A stretch of DNA of 28,589 nucleotides, taken from assembly GCF_900549175.1 (NCBI RefSeq), contig NZ_URNN01000024.1:1-28589 (forward strand). The letters run 5' to 3'. This document shows positions 15,201-24,000 of the stretch, piece after piece (the stretch's first letter is position 1; every line of letters starts with the position of its first letter). Below the pieces are notes generated by a model. The model saw only the letters and a program-made list of their open reading frames with translations. It searched no databases and was not told where the DNA came from. The stretch comes from an uncultured Prevotella sp. Its GTDB lineage: Bacteria; Bacteroidota; Bacteroidia; Bacteroidales; Bacteroidaceae. The position numbers were made by a program, and so were the translations under genes.

Positions 15201-17020
15201 TCGGAACAATCGGACTGATGCTGACCGGCAAGGACGGCAAGCAGATACCCCTTAAGGAACTCAAAAACATCCGTCAGGAACAGGCTCTGTGGGACGGAAC
15301 GATTGAGTCGCGCTTCACCGCCGACGGCACTCCCGTAGAGGTGACCACGGCCTGCATGGCCGACAAGGACGCCGTCTTCGCACGCATCAAGTCGCCGCTG
15401 CTCCACGAGGGCCGCGCCACCGTGACTTTCCGCTTCTCATATCCTTCGGGCAAGCACGCCGATGACGCCAACGACTGGACAAAACCGGAGAAACACAGTT
15501 CGAAGATTGTCAGCTCCGACAGTTGCTCGGCCATAATAGAACGCATCATCGACGGCACACGCTACTACGTGACCGTGACATGGGAGGGCAACGCCTCCAT
15601 CAAGGAAACGGAAACGCCCCACTGCTTCGCACTCGTGAGCAAGGAAGACGTGCTGTCGTTCTGCGCCGAATATACACCGAAGCAGAATCGCATGCGCCCG
15701 GGTGCGTTTGAATACGACCAGGCTTTGAAGGGCGTGATGAAGTACTGGCCGAGATTCTGGAACGGCGGTGCCATCGTCGACTTCTCCGATTGCACCGACC
15801 CGCGCGCCAAGGAACTGGAGCGCCGCACAGTGCTCTCACAGTATCTGACGGCCATCAACTGCGCCAACACCACGCCTCCGCAGGAGACTGGCCTGACATA
15901 TAACTCATGGTACGGCCGCCCCCATCTGGAAATGACATGGTGGCACGCCGTAGACTTCGCGCTGTGGAACCGCCCCGAGGTCGTTGCGACGATGCTCGAC
16001 TGGTACAACAACACGGCTTATCCCGTGGCAAAGAAGATTGCCGAGCGTCAGGGATTCAAGGGTGTGCGCTGGATGAAGATGACCGACCCGTGGGCCGGCG
16101 AGTCTCCGTCGAACGTGGGTTCGTTCCTCACATGGCAGCAACCACATTATATATATATGGCCGAGGAGATGTATCGCGCAAAGCCTAACGGCGAAACATT
16201 GAAGAAATACGCCAAGCAGGTGGAGGAGACGGCAGAGTTCATGGCCGACTTCGCAAAGGCCTGTGCCCCGAAGAAGGGCGACATCAAGCTCTTCGGACAG
16301 ACGGCCATGCAGGAATCCATGTCGAAGGACTTCTCGTTCAACCACCCGTTCGAGCAGGTGTATTGGGTATACGGCCTCAATGTTGCACAGAAGTGGCGCG
16401 AGCGTCAGGGGCTGGAGCGCAATGCCGAATGGGACGAGATAATCAAGCGCATGGGCAGTTTGGCCGAGAAAGACGGCATATATACCGCCGGCGAACCTTC
16501 TCAGGCATTTGACCCAAAGGCAAAGTCGGCCGGCTTCGACCCGTTCAACACCGGCGGACAGAACACGGCCAAGCAGATTTCGGCCGAAGACTTCGCCCTG
16601 AAGTCACGCTCGGACCACCCCGCCGTGCTCGGTGCCTGCGGTCTGCTGCCCGCCACGGGCCAGTATGACGAGGCCAAGATGAAGGCAACGCTTGACTGGG
16701 TGATGAAGAACTGGAACTGGGACACCACCTGGGGATGGGACTACGGCATGATAGCCATGTGTGCCGCCCGCCTCGGCGAACCGGCTACAGCTCTCGAAGC
16801 GTTGCTCATCAACAAGGGAAAGAACACATATCTGAAGAGCGGCCACAACTATCAGGAGCCCAAGCGCCTGCGCCTCTATCTGCCGGGCAACGGCTCGCTG
16901 CTCGACGCCGTGGCCATGATGTGCGCCGGATGGGACGGCTGCAAGGATGTGCTCAACCCCGGCTTCCCCAAGGACGGCACATGGAACGTGCGTTGGGAGG
17001 GGCTCAACAGGATGCAATAA
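12263..17020 (+). CDS. Secreted three-domain pectinase: GH28 polygalacturonase, GH105 unsaturated-galacturonyl hydrolase and a six-hairpin-like domain
   Basis: A 1585-residue protein with a signal peptide (MKYLHLLLLCLLFPATAMA). Residues about 40-465 form a GH28 beta-helix with all four active-site motifs: N255-G-D257, Asp278-Asp279 (NTGDDCIAIKSG), Gly311-His312-Gly313 and Arg345-Ile-Lys347. Residues about 490-860 form a GH105 (alpha/alpha)6 domain with WLDGIFMGLPYY (Asp602), WADKETG (Asp664) and WGRAQGWYTMAL. Residues about 875-1585 look like another (alpha/alpha)6 glycosidase with a beta-sandwich in front: VGNGHFATTVDVTG, YGRPHLEMTWWHAVDFALW (from residue 1217) and PWAGESPSNVGSF. I cannot place this domain in a numbered family. 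The frame is intact, so this is a true fusion. It could cut homogalacturonan or rhamnogalacturonan and then trim the ends; the third activity is unknown. Confidence 0.88.
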   Translation: MKYLHLLLLCLLFPATAMADGWDTTYKQIEQSIRQPQFADREFNITKYGASTTAKAAVNQKAINKAIAACSKAGGGRVIVPAGTFNTAAITMLSHVNLVVEKGAVLQFAFEPELYPVVLTRWEGLDCWNISPCIYAYKQTDVAITGEGTIDGGGTRETWWPWCGAAKYGWKEGMISQRNGARPRLLKMAEDGVDMNERRFGPTDGLRPQLINFNTCDGILIENVTLLRSPFWVIHPLLSKNITVRGVHINNDGPNGDGCDPESCDGVLIENCFFNTGDDCIAIKSGRNNDGRLWNKPSENIIIRNCRMENGHGGVVIGSEISGGCRNVYAENNVMDSPNLDRVIRIKTNTCRGGVIENIYARNIKVGQCGESVLKINLDYEHNEICCRGFLPTVRNVNLDNVTCEKSKYGVQIIALDTCTNVYDINVKNCRFNGVAEGNTIKGQTRSINFENLYINGGLSLLNKPYKTYSQWMTASEMKRVPQSYMLDFSNRPKWSYVMGIELEAMLDTYLKYGGDDIKRYCQQYTDTMINAKGDIRGYRLEDYNLDQIRTGHFVARMYQLYPEKKNLIALQTLMKQLKNQPRTDDGVFWHKAIYSYQVWLDGIFMGLPYYTMTANMLLKDKKAQAIYDDAVDQIKKTYERTLDKKTGLNRHAWDETHEMFWADKETGLSQHCWGRAQGWYTMALIELLDALPENYSRRGEVIELLKKDLDAVIKWQDKATGVWYQVMDSPTREGNYLESTCSSMFTYALLKAYRKGYVGSKYRDAGIKAYRGLINNFIKVNPDLTISLTSCCKVAGLGPGMSEKVKAATDKYGMKLKENKRRDGSYAYYLSEEVRDNDAKGVGPFIWASLEMEALGYNTDNATATINRQAVVTRNNPIVTEADPLASLTVGNGHFATTVDVTGLQSYPFDYEAGVPLNAMSDWGWHSFKNTKGLTPAETERKMNLGHGRDEVFAVEYKTDGRNKEATEYFRANPHRLNLGTIGLMLTGKDGKQIPLKELKNIRQEQALWDGTIESRFTADGTPVEVTTACMADKDAVFARIKSPLLHEGRATVTFRFSYPSGKHADDANDWTKPEKHSSKIVSSDSCSAIIERIIDGTRYYVTVTWEGNASIKETETPHCFALVSKEDVLSFCAEYTPKQNRMRPGAFEYDQALKGVMKYWPRFWNGGAIVDFSDCTDPRAKELERRTVLSQYLTAINCANTTPPQETGLTYNSWYGRPHLEMTWWHAVDFALWNRPEVVATMLDWYNNTAYPVAKKIAERQGFKGVRWMKMTDPWAGESPSNVGSFLTWQQPHYIYMAEEMYRAKPNGETLKKYAKQVEETAEFMADFAKACAPKKGDIKLFGQTAMQESMSKDFSFNHPFEQVYWVYGLNVAQKWRERQGLERNAEWDEIIKRMGSLAEKDGIYTAGEPSQAFDPKAKSAGFDPFNTGGQNTAKQISAEDFALKSRSDHPAVLGACGLLPATGQYDEAKMKATLDWVMKNWNWDTTWGWDYGMIAMCAARLGEPATALEALLINKGKNTYLKSGHNYQEPKRLRLYLPGNGSLLDAVAMMCAGWDGCKDVLNPGFPKDGTWNVRWEGLNRMQ

Positions 17021-17064
17021 CAACAATCCTAACGAAATAGATCCGTAAAGGAACCCATACACAA

Positions 17065-17156
17065 GTAGGGACATATTCTTGTATTTGTCCGTTTTCAGAC
17101 ATACACCGAAAATGTCAGCACATGACAAGCAGACAAATACAAGGATGTGTCCCTAC
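17065..17156. repeat. Dispersed palindromic element (copy B of the 2751-2837 repeat)
   Basis: The left arm at 17065-17091 is identical over 27 nt to the left arm at 2751-2777. The right arm at 17130-17156 is its reverse complement with three differences. The loop is unrelated to that of copy A. It lies 45 nt after the fusion gene, again just downstream of a stop codon, so it may act as a terminator or transcript-end hairpin. Confidence 0.85.
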
Positions 17157-17194
17157 TACATGAACCTGATGCGGATACTGTTTCCTTCACATTC

Positions 17195-17268
17195 CTCCCA
17201 AAACTCCCAAAACTCCCAAAACTCCCATAACTCCCATAACTCCCATAACTCCCATAACTCTCCCATAA
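17195..17268 (+). repeat. 9-bp tandem repeat before the first pectate lyase
   Basis: CTCCC starts at 17195, 17204, 17213, 17222, 17231, 17240 and 17249, a strict 9-bp period: three CTCCCAAAA units, then four CTCCCATAA units, with one more at 17260 after a 2-bp shift. It ends 6 nt before the ATG at 17275, so it fills the leader and ribosome-binding region. No TAnnTTTG box was found between 17157 and 17274. Confidence 0.85.
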
Positions 17269-17274
17269 AAAGAA

Positions 17275-18921
17275 ATGAAGACCATCCTCTCCCTTTCCCT
17301 CTGCCTCCTCGCTGCCTCTGCCACAGCCCAGTCTCCGGCAAAGACACCGGCCTTCCCCGGCGCCGAAGGGCACGGACGCTACGTCACCGGAGGCCGTGGC
17401 GGCAAGGTTATTCACGTGACCAACCTCAACGACAGCGGTGCCGGCTCGCTGCGCGCTGCCGTGAAAGGCAACGAAAAGAAGATTGTCGTGTTCGATGTGG
17501 CCGGCATAATACCATTGGAGTCGCCCCTCAACATCGGCGCCAACACCACTATCGCCGGACAGACGGCACCCTACCCCGGCATAACGCTGCGCTACAACAC
17601 CCTGCGCTGCGACGATAACATAATCATGCGCTTCATCCGCTCGCGCCGCGGTCAGGAGAAAGACATCAACGACGGTGCCGATGCCATCTGCGACAACGGC
17701 AAGACGGGCATCATCATCGACCACTGCTCCTTCAGCTGGAGCATAGACGAGGTGGCGTCGTTCTACGACAACAACAACTTCACAATGCAGTGGTGCACCA
17801 TCGCCGAAAGCCTATCCAATCCCGGACACAGCAAGGGCGCACACGGCTACGGCGGAATATGGGGCGGCAAACTGGCCAGTTTCCACCACAACATGATTGC
17901 CCATGTCACCAACCGCGGCCCGCGCTTCAACGGTGCACGCTACGGATGGACGGGCTATACCGACAACTACGACTATGCCACATACCGGTGGGAGAACCCC
18001 GTGCAGGCCGAGAACGTCGACTTCCGCAACTGCGTGATGTACAACTGTCAGGGCTCGTGCTACGGCGGGCCCGGCGGCGGCCAGATAAACATCGTCAACA
18101 ACTACTTCAAGGCCGGCCCGCGTGACAAGAGCAATCAGGAGCGCATAACCCTCGTAACCGTATCGACCGCCGGCAACTCCCGAAAGAATCATCCGGAATA
18201 CTACGGCATGACAAGCCGCTACTACATAGTCGGCAACACCACCGAGACCGTCACGGGAACAAAGAAGAAGAACCGCGACTGGGACGGAGTGAAATACGAC
18301 AAGGGCATCTTTACCATCAACGGCGAAGCATGTTCGAAAGACCCGAACAACTTCTACGGCCCCAACGTGGCACACGTGAAGAACACCAACGGCGAGCCGT
18401 GCGTGAGGATAAAGATGGACGAACCGGCTCCCACAGGCTACGTCACCACCCATACTGCTGAAAAGGCGTTCGACAAGGTGCTTGCTTTCGGCGGAGCGTC
18501 GCTCTACCGCGACACTGTTGACGCGCGCTACATGACAGAGGCACGAGAAGGCAAGGCGACATATAAAGGTTCCATTACAGGAAAATGGGGACTCATCGAC
18601 CTCGTTTCCGATGTCAATGGCTATACCGAGAAGACATTCCAAACGGGGAAACGCCCCGACGGCTTCGACACCGACGGCGACGGGATGCCCGATGCGTGGG
18701 AAAAGGCGAATGGGTTGAATCCCGCCGACGCCTCGGATGCTAACAAGACAACACTTGACCCGAAAGGCGGCTACACAAACATAGAGGTATACTGCAACAG
18801 CATCGTGCAAGACATCATGACCGGCGGCAACACCGACGTCATATCAACACCAAACGAATACTATCCGCGCTATGTCCGTGAAGACGGGACCGTGGTCGAA
18901 GCCCTCGGCAGCGCGATATAA
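17275..18921 (+). CDS. Secreted pectate lyase, PL1 family (paralogue 1, without C-terminal tail)
   Basis: Cleaves de-esterified homogalacturonan by beta-elimination with Ca2+, giving unsaturated oligogalacturonides. It has 548 residues with a signal peptide (MKTILSLSLCLLAASATAQ). The PL1 beta-helix starts at AFPGAEGHGRYVTGGRGGKV and includes DHCSFSWSIDE (150-159), HNMIAHVTNRGPRFNG (Arg214, Arg217; the catalytic arginine is expected here) and GGGQINIVNNYFKAG. Near the C terminus DTDGDGMPDAWE (465-476) is a Ca2+-binding dockerin/TSP3-like loop. The protein stops at EALGSAI, just where the next gene's product continues into a sorting-like tail. It may be read with the upstream fusion gene, since no own promoter is seen. 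Confidence 0.92.
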   Translation: MKTILSLSLCLLAASATAQSPAKTPAFPGAEGHGRYVTGGRGGKVIHVTNLNDSGAGSLRAAVKGNEKKIVVFDVAGIIPLESPLNIGANTTIAGQTAPYPGITLRYNTLRCDDNIIMRFIRSRRGQEKDINDGADAICDNGKTGIIIDHCSFSWSIDEVASFYDNNNFTMQWCTIAESLSNPGHSKGAHGYGGIWGGKLASFHHNMIAHVTNRGPRFNGARYGWTGYTDNYDYATYRWENPVQAENVDFRNCVMYNCQGSCYGGPGGGQINIVNNYFKAGPRDKSNQERITLVTVSTAGNSRKNHPEYYGMTSRYYIVGNTTETVTGTKKKNRDWDGVKYDKGIFTINGEACSKDPNNFYGPNVAHVKNTNGEPCVRIKMDEPAPTGYVTTHTAEKAFDKVLAFGGASLYRDTVDARYMTEAREGKATYKGSITGKWGLIDLVSDVNGYTEKTFQTGKRPDGFDTDGDGMPDAWEKANGLNPADASDANKTTLDPKGGYTNIEVYCNSIVQDIMTGGNTDVISTPNEYYPRYVREDGTVVEALGSAI

Positions 18922-18936
18922 TACATATATTAATGC

Positions 18937-18968
18937 AAGGTGCAACCATTATATATAAGGTGCAACCA
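18937..18968 (+). repeat. 12-bp direct repeat between the two lyase genes
   Basis: AAGGTGCAACCA occurs at 18937-18948 and 18957-18968, exactly 20 bp apart, in the 95-bp gap between the paralogues. No promoter box is visible in this gap, so the two lyases are probably one transcript. Confidence 0.6.
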
Positions 18969-19016
18969 ACAGACCATGACAACAAGACAAATCAATAAAG
19001 ACAAAACAACAGATAT

Positions 19017-20819
19017 ATGAAAAGACAGATACTAACATTATCCATTGCAGCCCTGACCATAGCAGCCACGGCACAGACATCGTCAAAGGTGCCGGCCTTC
19101 CCCGGAGCCGAAGGCCACGGACGCTACGTAACGGGCGGACGCGGCGGCAAGGTAATCCACGTGACCAACCTCAACGACAGCGGAGCCGGCTCGTTCCGCG
19201 AGGCAGTGAAAGGCAGCTCAAAGAAGATTGTTGTCTTCGATGTGGCCGGCGTGATAGCACTTAACTCCGACCTGTCCATCGGTGCCAACACCACCATCGA
19301 GGGACAGACGGCACCCTACCCCGGCATCACCCTGCGCTACCGCACCCTGCGCTGCGCCAACAACATCATAATGCGGTTCGTGCGCAGCCGGCGCGGGCAG
19401 GAGCGGGACGTAAACGACGGTGCCGACGCCATCTGGGACAGGCAGAAGACGGGCATCATGCTCGACCACTGCTCGTTCAGCTGGAGCATTGACGAGGTGG
19501 CGTCGTTCTACGACAACAACAACTTCACCATGCAGTGGTGCACCATAGCCGAGAGTCTCTCCAATCCAGGCCACAGCAAGGGGGCCCACGGCTACGGCGG
19601 CATCTGGGGCGGCAAGCTGGCCAGTTTCCACCACAACATGATAGCCAGCGTGACCAACCGCGGCCCGCGATTCAACGGTGCACGCTACGGATGGACGGGC
19701 TACACCTCCAATTACGACTACGACACATACAAGTGGGAGAACCCCGCGCAGGCCGAGAACGTAGACTTCCGCAACTGCGTGATGTTCAACTGTCCCGGCG
19801 CATGCTACGGCGGCCCCGGCGGCGGTCAGATAAACATCGTCAACAACTACTTCAAGGCAGGCAACTCAGGCAACGGCAATCAGGAGCGCATCACCCTCGT
19901 CACCGTCTCCACGAGCGGCAACTCCGACAGCAGGCATCCCGAATACTACGGCATGACCAGCCGCTACTACATCTCGGGCAACACCACCGAGACCTCGACC
20001 GGAACAAAGAAGCAGAACCGCGACTGGGCCGGCGTAAGTTACGACAGCGGTGTGTATACCGTAGGCGGGGAGAAATATTCGGAGGACCCGAACAACATGT
20101 ACGGCGACAACGTGCCCCACATCACCACAAGCGGCAAGTCGTGCGTGAAGATAAAGATGGATGAGCCGGCACCAACGGGTGACGTTACTACCCATACGGC
20201 AGAAACGGCTTTCGACAAAGTAATGGCCTACTGCGGTTCGTCTCTCCACCGCGATGACGTGGATGCACGCTACATGACGGAGGCCAAGAGCGGCAAGGCT
20301 ACATACAAAGGCTCCGTGACGGGCAAGTGGGGACTCATCGACCTCGTTTCAGACGTCAACGGATATACCGAAGAGAACTTCGAAACAGGAGCACATCCCG
20401 CAGGCTTCGACTCCGACAATGACGGCATACCCGACGATTGGGAGCGCGCCAACGGACTCGATCCAAACGATGCCTCCGATGCCACAAAGACAACGATTGA
20501 CCCGAAAGGATGGTACACGAATATCGAGGTATACTGCAACAGTCTTGTGCAGGACATAATGATTGGAGGTAACACCGACGCCCTATCCGATGTCAACGAA
20601 TACTATCCACGTTATGTCAAAGAAGACGGCACCGTGGTTGAAGCCATCGAGGGCGGCATTTCAGCCATCAGCACCGTAAGCACCACAGGCAACAGCCTAC
20701 GCACGGAATATTTCAACCTGCAGGGCATGCGCGTTTCGCAGTCGACAAAGGGCGCAGTCATCCGTATGACCACGCTCGACAACGGCCGCCGCATAAGCAA
20801 GATAATAATAAACAAATAG
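19017..20819 (+). CDS. Secreted pectate lyase, PL1 family (paralogue 2, with C-terminal sorting-like tail)
   Basis: Same reaction as its upstream neighbour. It has 600 residues with a signal peptide (MKRQILTLSIAALTIAATAQ). From FPGAEGHGRYVTGG to EDGTVVEA it aligns without large gaps to paralogue 1, and the central beta-helix (about residues 145-280) is nearly identical. It has the same Ca2+ loop (DSDNDGIPDDWE). It differs at the end: about 50 extra residues include TEYFNLQGMRVSQSTKG and a lysine-rich finish (SKIIINK). This resembles the type IX secretion (Por) C-terminal signal or a related Prevotella tail, so the two enzymes may reach different places. The pair clearly arose by tandem duplication. 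Confidence 0.92.
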   Translation: MKRQILTLSIAALTIAATAQTSSKVPAFPGAEGHGRYVTGGRGGKVIHVTNLNDSGAGSFREAVKGSSKKIVVFDVAGVIALNSDLSIGANTTIEGQTAPYPGITLRYRTLRCANNIIMRFVRSRRGQERDVNDGADAIWDRQKTGIMLDHCSFSWSIDEVASFYDNNNFTMQWCTIAESLSNPGHSKGAHGYGGIWGGKLASFHHNMIASVTNRGPRFNGARYGWTGYTSNYDYDTYKWENPAQAENVDFRNCVMFNCPGACYGGPGGGQINIVNNYFKAGNSGNGNQERITLVTVSTSGNSDSRHPEYYGMTSRYYISGNTTETSTGTKKQNRDWAGVSYDSGVYTVGGEKYSEDPNNMYGDNVPHITTSGKSCVKIKMDEPAPTGDVTTHTAETAFDKVMAYCGSSLHRDDVDARYMTEAKSGKATYKGSVTGKWGLIDLVSDVNGYTEENFETGAHPAGFDSDNDGIPDDWERANGLDPNDASDATKTTIDPKGWYTNIEVYCNSLVQDIMIGGNTDALSDVNEYYPRYVKEDGTVVEAIEGGISAISTVSTTGNSLRTEYFNLQGMRVSQSTKGAVIRMTTLDNGRRISKIIINK

Positions 20820-20945
20820 GAAAAACGGATGGTTGCGAGCGACTTCAAAGAGACAATTATTATAAATCTCAATGAAATCCCCGTTACCATCCGGCTTTTA
20901 CTACTTAAACAACAAAAATAACACCTTCGAATAACAATAAATATA

Positions 20946-20953
20946 TAATTTTG
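20946..20953 (+). promoter_or_regulatory. Predicted -7 box for the pectin methylesterase gene
   Basis: TAATTTTG matches TAnnTTTG. Transcription would begin near 20960, giving a leader of about 120 nt that contains the G9 tract. No -33 TTTG is seen. Upstream, CGGATGGT (20826-20833) and ACCATCCG (20886-20893), followed by CTTTT, may form a weak terminator for the lyase genes. Confidence 0.45.
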
Positions 20954-20972
20954 CAGATGACAGACTGAATAT

Positions 20973-20981
20973 GGGGGGGGG
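20973..20981 (+). repeat. Run of nine guanines in the predicted leader of the methylesterase gene
   Basis: Nine consecutive Gs lie about 20 nt after the predicted -7 box, in otherwise AT-rich intergenic DNA. Runs this long slip during replication, and such tracts are known phase-variation sites in other bacteria. Being in the leader, it could alter transcript initiation or RNA folding, not reading frame. Confidence 0.85.
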
Positions 20982-21079
20982 ACAGGCAACCAGATCTGCA
21001 TCGTGTTCTTTATCCTTATCTTAACAAAATAACCAATAAAACAATATTAATTCACTAACAAAACCAAGTTAAACCAATT

Positions 21080-24000
21080 ATGACAAAAGGAAAGTTACTC
21101 CGATTGTACCTTGTCATGCTCTGCATGGCCGGCATCATTCCGGCAAGCGCAGCCATCAAGGACATCAAGCTTGACCTCACGGGACAGTGGCTTCTCACCG
21201 ACGATGAGTATGCCAACAAGTCCAACGTCGAGTTCGGAATCGTCATCACTGACAACGGGACGGCAACACGTGTGGAGGCCACCGACCCCACAGCCAGTGC
21301 CGTCATCAGCGGCAAGTATCACAACGACCACGGATGGGGCGGCGCCAAGCTCGTCGTTCCCGTTGACGGCATGGTAAAGATAGGCGTGGGCAACTGCGAC
21401 TATGCCGGCCACACCGTCAAGGTGACCGACGCCGACGGCAACGAGGTGGCCGCCTTCGCAACGGAAAAGACCGGATGCTGGAAGAACAGCAAGGATGACG
21501 CCCACACCACCTTCGGCTACTACCGCGGCGAAGCCACAACACTGACCATCACTACGAGCAGCTACACCCCGTATCTCTCGGTGGAGGCCGTATCGGAAGC
21601 CCCCACTCAGGCAACGGTGAGCTACACGATGGGCGAGGCTGAGGCCATGGGCACACTGCCCGCAGGCATCAAGGCCGACATTGGCACGGACTATACCCTG
21701 CTGAAGAACTTCACGCTCTACGCCGAGGGCAAGACCCTCACGGCATGGACCGATGGTACGGACACGTATGCTCCCGGCCAGACTATCAAGCTGGAAAAAG
21801 ACCTCGAGCTGTCGCCCGTATTCACCGCCAACACCGTATCGCTCGCTGACCGCACCGACGCCGTGGCGCTAACGTTCGACTTCCAGCGTAAGAACGGCGC
21901 ACCCACCGTTGGCTATGAGAACGTCACCGGTTTTTGGGTGACACAGGCCACTGTCAACGGACAGGTCATCGACGTGAAGCTCGACTTCGACACCAACAAC
22001 GGCGGTAAGATTGCCAACGGAGGATGGACCGACTGGGCACAAATGAACGCCGGCACCAAGCTGACCGTCCCGTCATGCAAGGGCGCAACAATAGCACTCG
22101 AGGCTTACGGCACCATCACCACTACAACCATCGACGGCCAGACCGACTACACACAGGGAACAACCGTCAGCTACACCATCGGCGGCACAGCCGAGACCGT
22201 AGACATCATCATCGGCGACGGCTCCTACTACCGCACCGTAAAGGTTACACTGCCCGTGGTAAGCACGCCCGGCGGAAAGACATACACCGACGAGCCTGTC
22301 ACCGTGACATGGCCTATGAACGACACTGCCGAACCGGGAAAATACACATCGACAATCACCGATGCCTTCTCTATCGTATCATTCGATCCGGGCGTGACAA
22401 CACTCAACACCAAAAAGCCCCTCGCAAGCATCACCGACGGCGACGCACAAGAAGTGACCCAGGGTCTCAACTACTCTGCCGGCACAGGCAAGGGCGACAT
22501 CCTGACATGGAGCATCAAGCCTGCCCAAGGACTGACATTCACCCCGTCAAGACTTACAGGATATGTCAACCGCGACGGTACCGACTCAGAGAACGGCATC
22601 ACCGTTGCAGCCAAGATGGGCGACGGCACAACCGTAACCCTCGGTACATGGACCGCACTGCGCAGCGGCAAGACGTCATCGCAGAAACCCTACGACGCTA
22701 CGGCCATCTATCAATATGACATCACGCTGACAACCGAACAACAGACCATCCTTACCGGTGCCGAAACGTTCTACCTCACGTCTACCGTAGGTGTGGGAAC
22801 GGGCAAGAGCGGAATCTTCGGCGAAGTGACCATATCGGGAACCATTACCGGAACCGTGGCCGACGTTGCCAAATACACACTCACGCTGAAGGCCAACCCC
22901 GAGGAGGCCGGAACAGTGAGCGCCTATCCCAAGGCCGACGAATATGACGCCGGCTCGGAAGTACAGCTGACAGCTACCCAGAACTTCGGTTACCACTTCC
23001 TTAACTGGACCGACGCCGAGGGCAACGTAATAAGTGAAGATGCCAAGTTCACATATTATATGGACAACAACGCCGAGCTGACGGCCAATTACGAGGCCGT
23101 GAAGACATACGCCCTCAACTATGCCGTGGCCGGAGGAGCCAACCTCTATATGGTACAGGCCACACCGAAGCCCACCGTCATCGACGGCAAGAACATGTAT
23201 GAAGAGGGCACGAGAGTTACCCTTACCGCATCCTCCAACCCCATCCTGACATTCACCAACTGGAGCAACGGAGAGACCGGAGCAGAGATTGCCATCGACA
23301 TGAACGCCGACTATGACGTGACGGCAAACTACGACGCCATCGACTTCGTGGCAGCATGGGACTTCGAGCAGGCCGGCGGCGACGGCCGCAAGGCTGACTT
23401 CTTCAGCGCCGACAACGACGTGGCCCAGCTCGTGATGCGCAACGAAGCCGGCGAGACATCCGGATGGCTCGACAAGAGCAACGAGGCCGCAGGCGGCTAC
23501 GAGGGACGTCCCGGTGCCGTCAACTGGCGCACGACGGGTCTCGGCGACTACTACTGGCAGACCGTGCTCAACTGCGAGGCGTTCACCGACATCATCGTCA
23601 AGACCGCGATGACCTACAACTACAACGCCTACCAGACCTACAACGTCGACTATTCGCTCGACGGCACAACATGGAACACGGCAGGACAGGTCAAAATGCC
23701 GGGCCGCAAGACATGGGTAGACGCAGAAATCGCCCTGCCCGCTGAATGTAACAACCAGCCGAACCTCTATCTGCGCTGGATTGCCGACAAGACATCCAAT
23801 ATCGACGGAACTACGTCCGACAACGATGGTGCTTGTCTCGGTGCCACATGGATTATCGGTACGGCACAGATCATCGATGACGGCAAGGCTCCCGAACTTG
23901 TTTCAACCGTTCCGGCAGAAGGCGCGACAAACGCTTCGGCCAACGGAAAGATTGTCCTGACATTCAACGAGAAGGTGAAGATGGCCGCTGACGCCACTGC

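Noticed and set aside
17095..17724. A minus-strand frame with a repeated Trp-Glu-Leu or Gly-Ser-Tyr pattern before the first lyase
   Set aside because: The periodic peptide is only the translation of the 9-bp tandem repeat.
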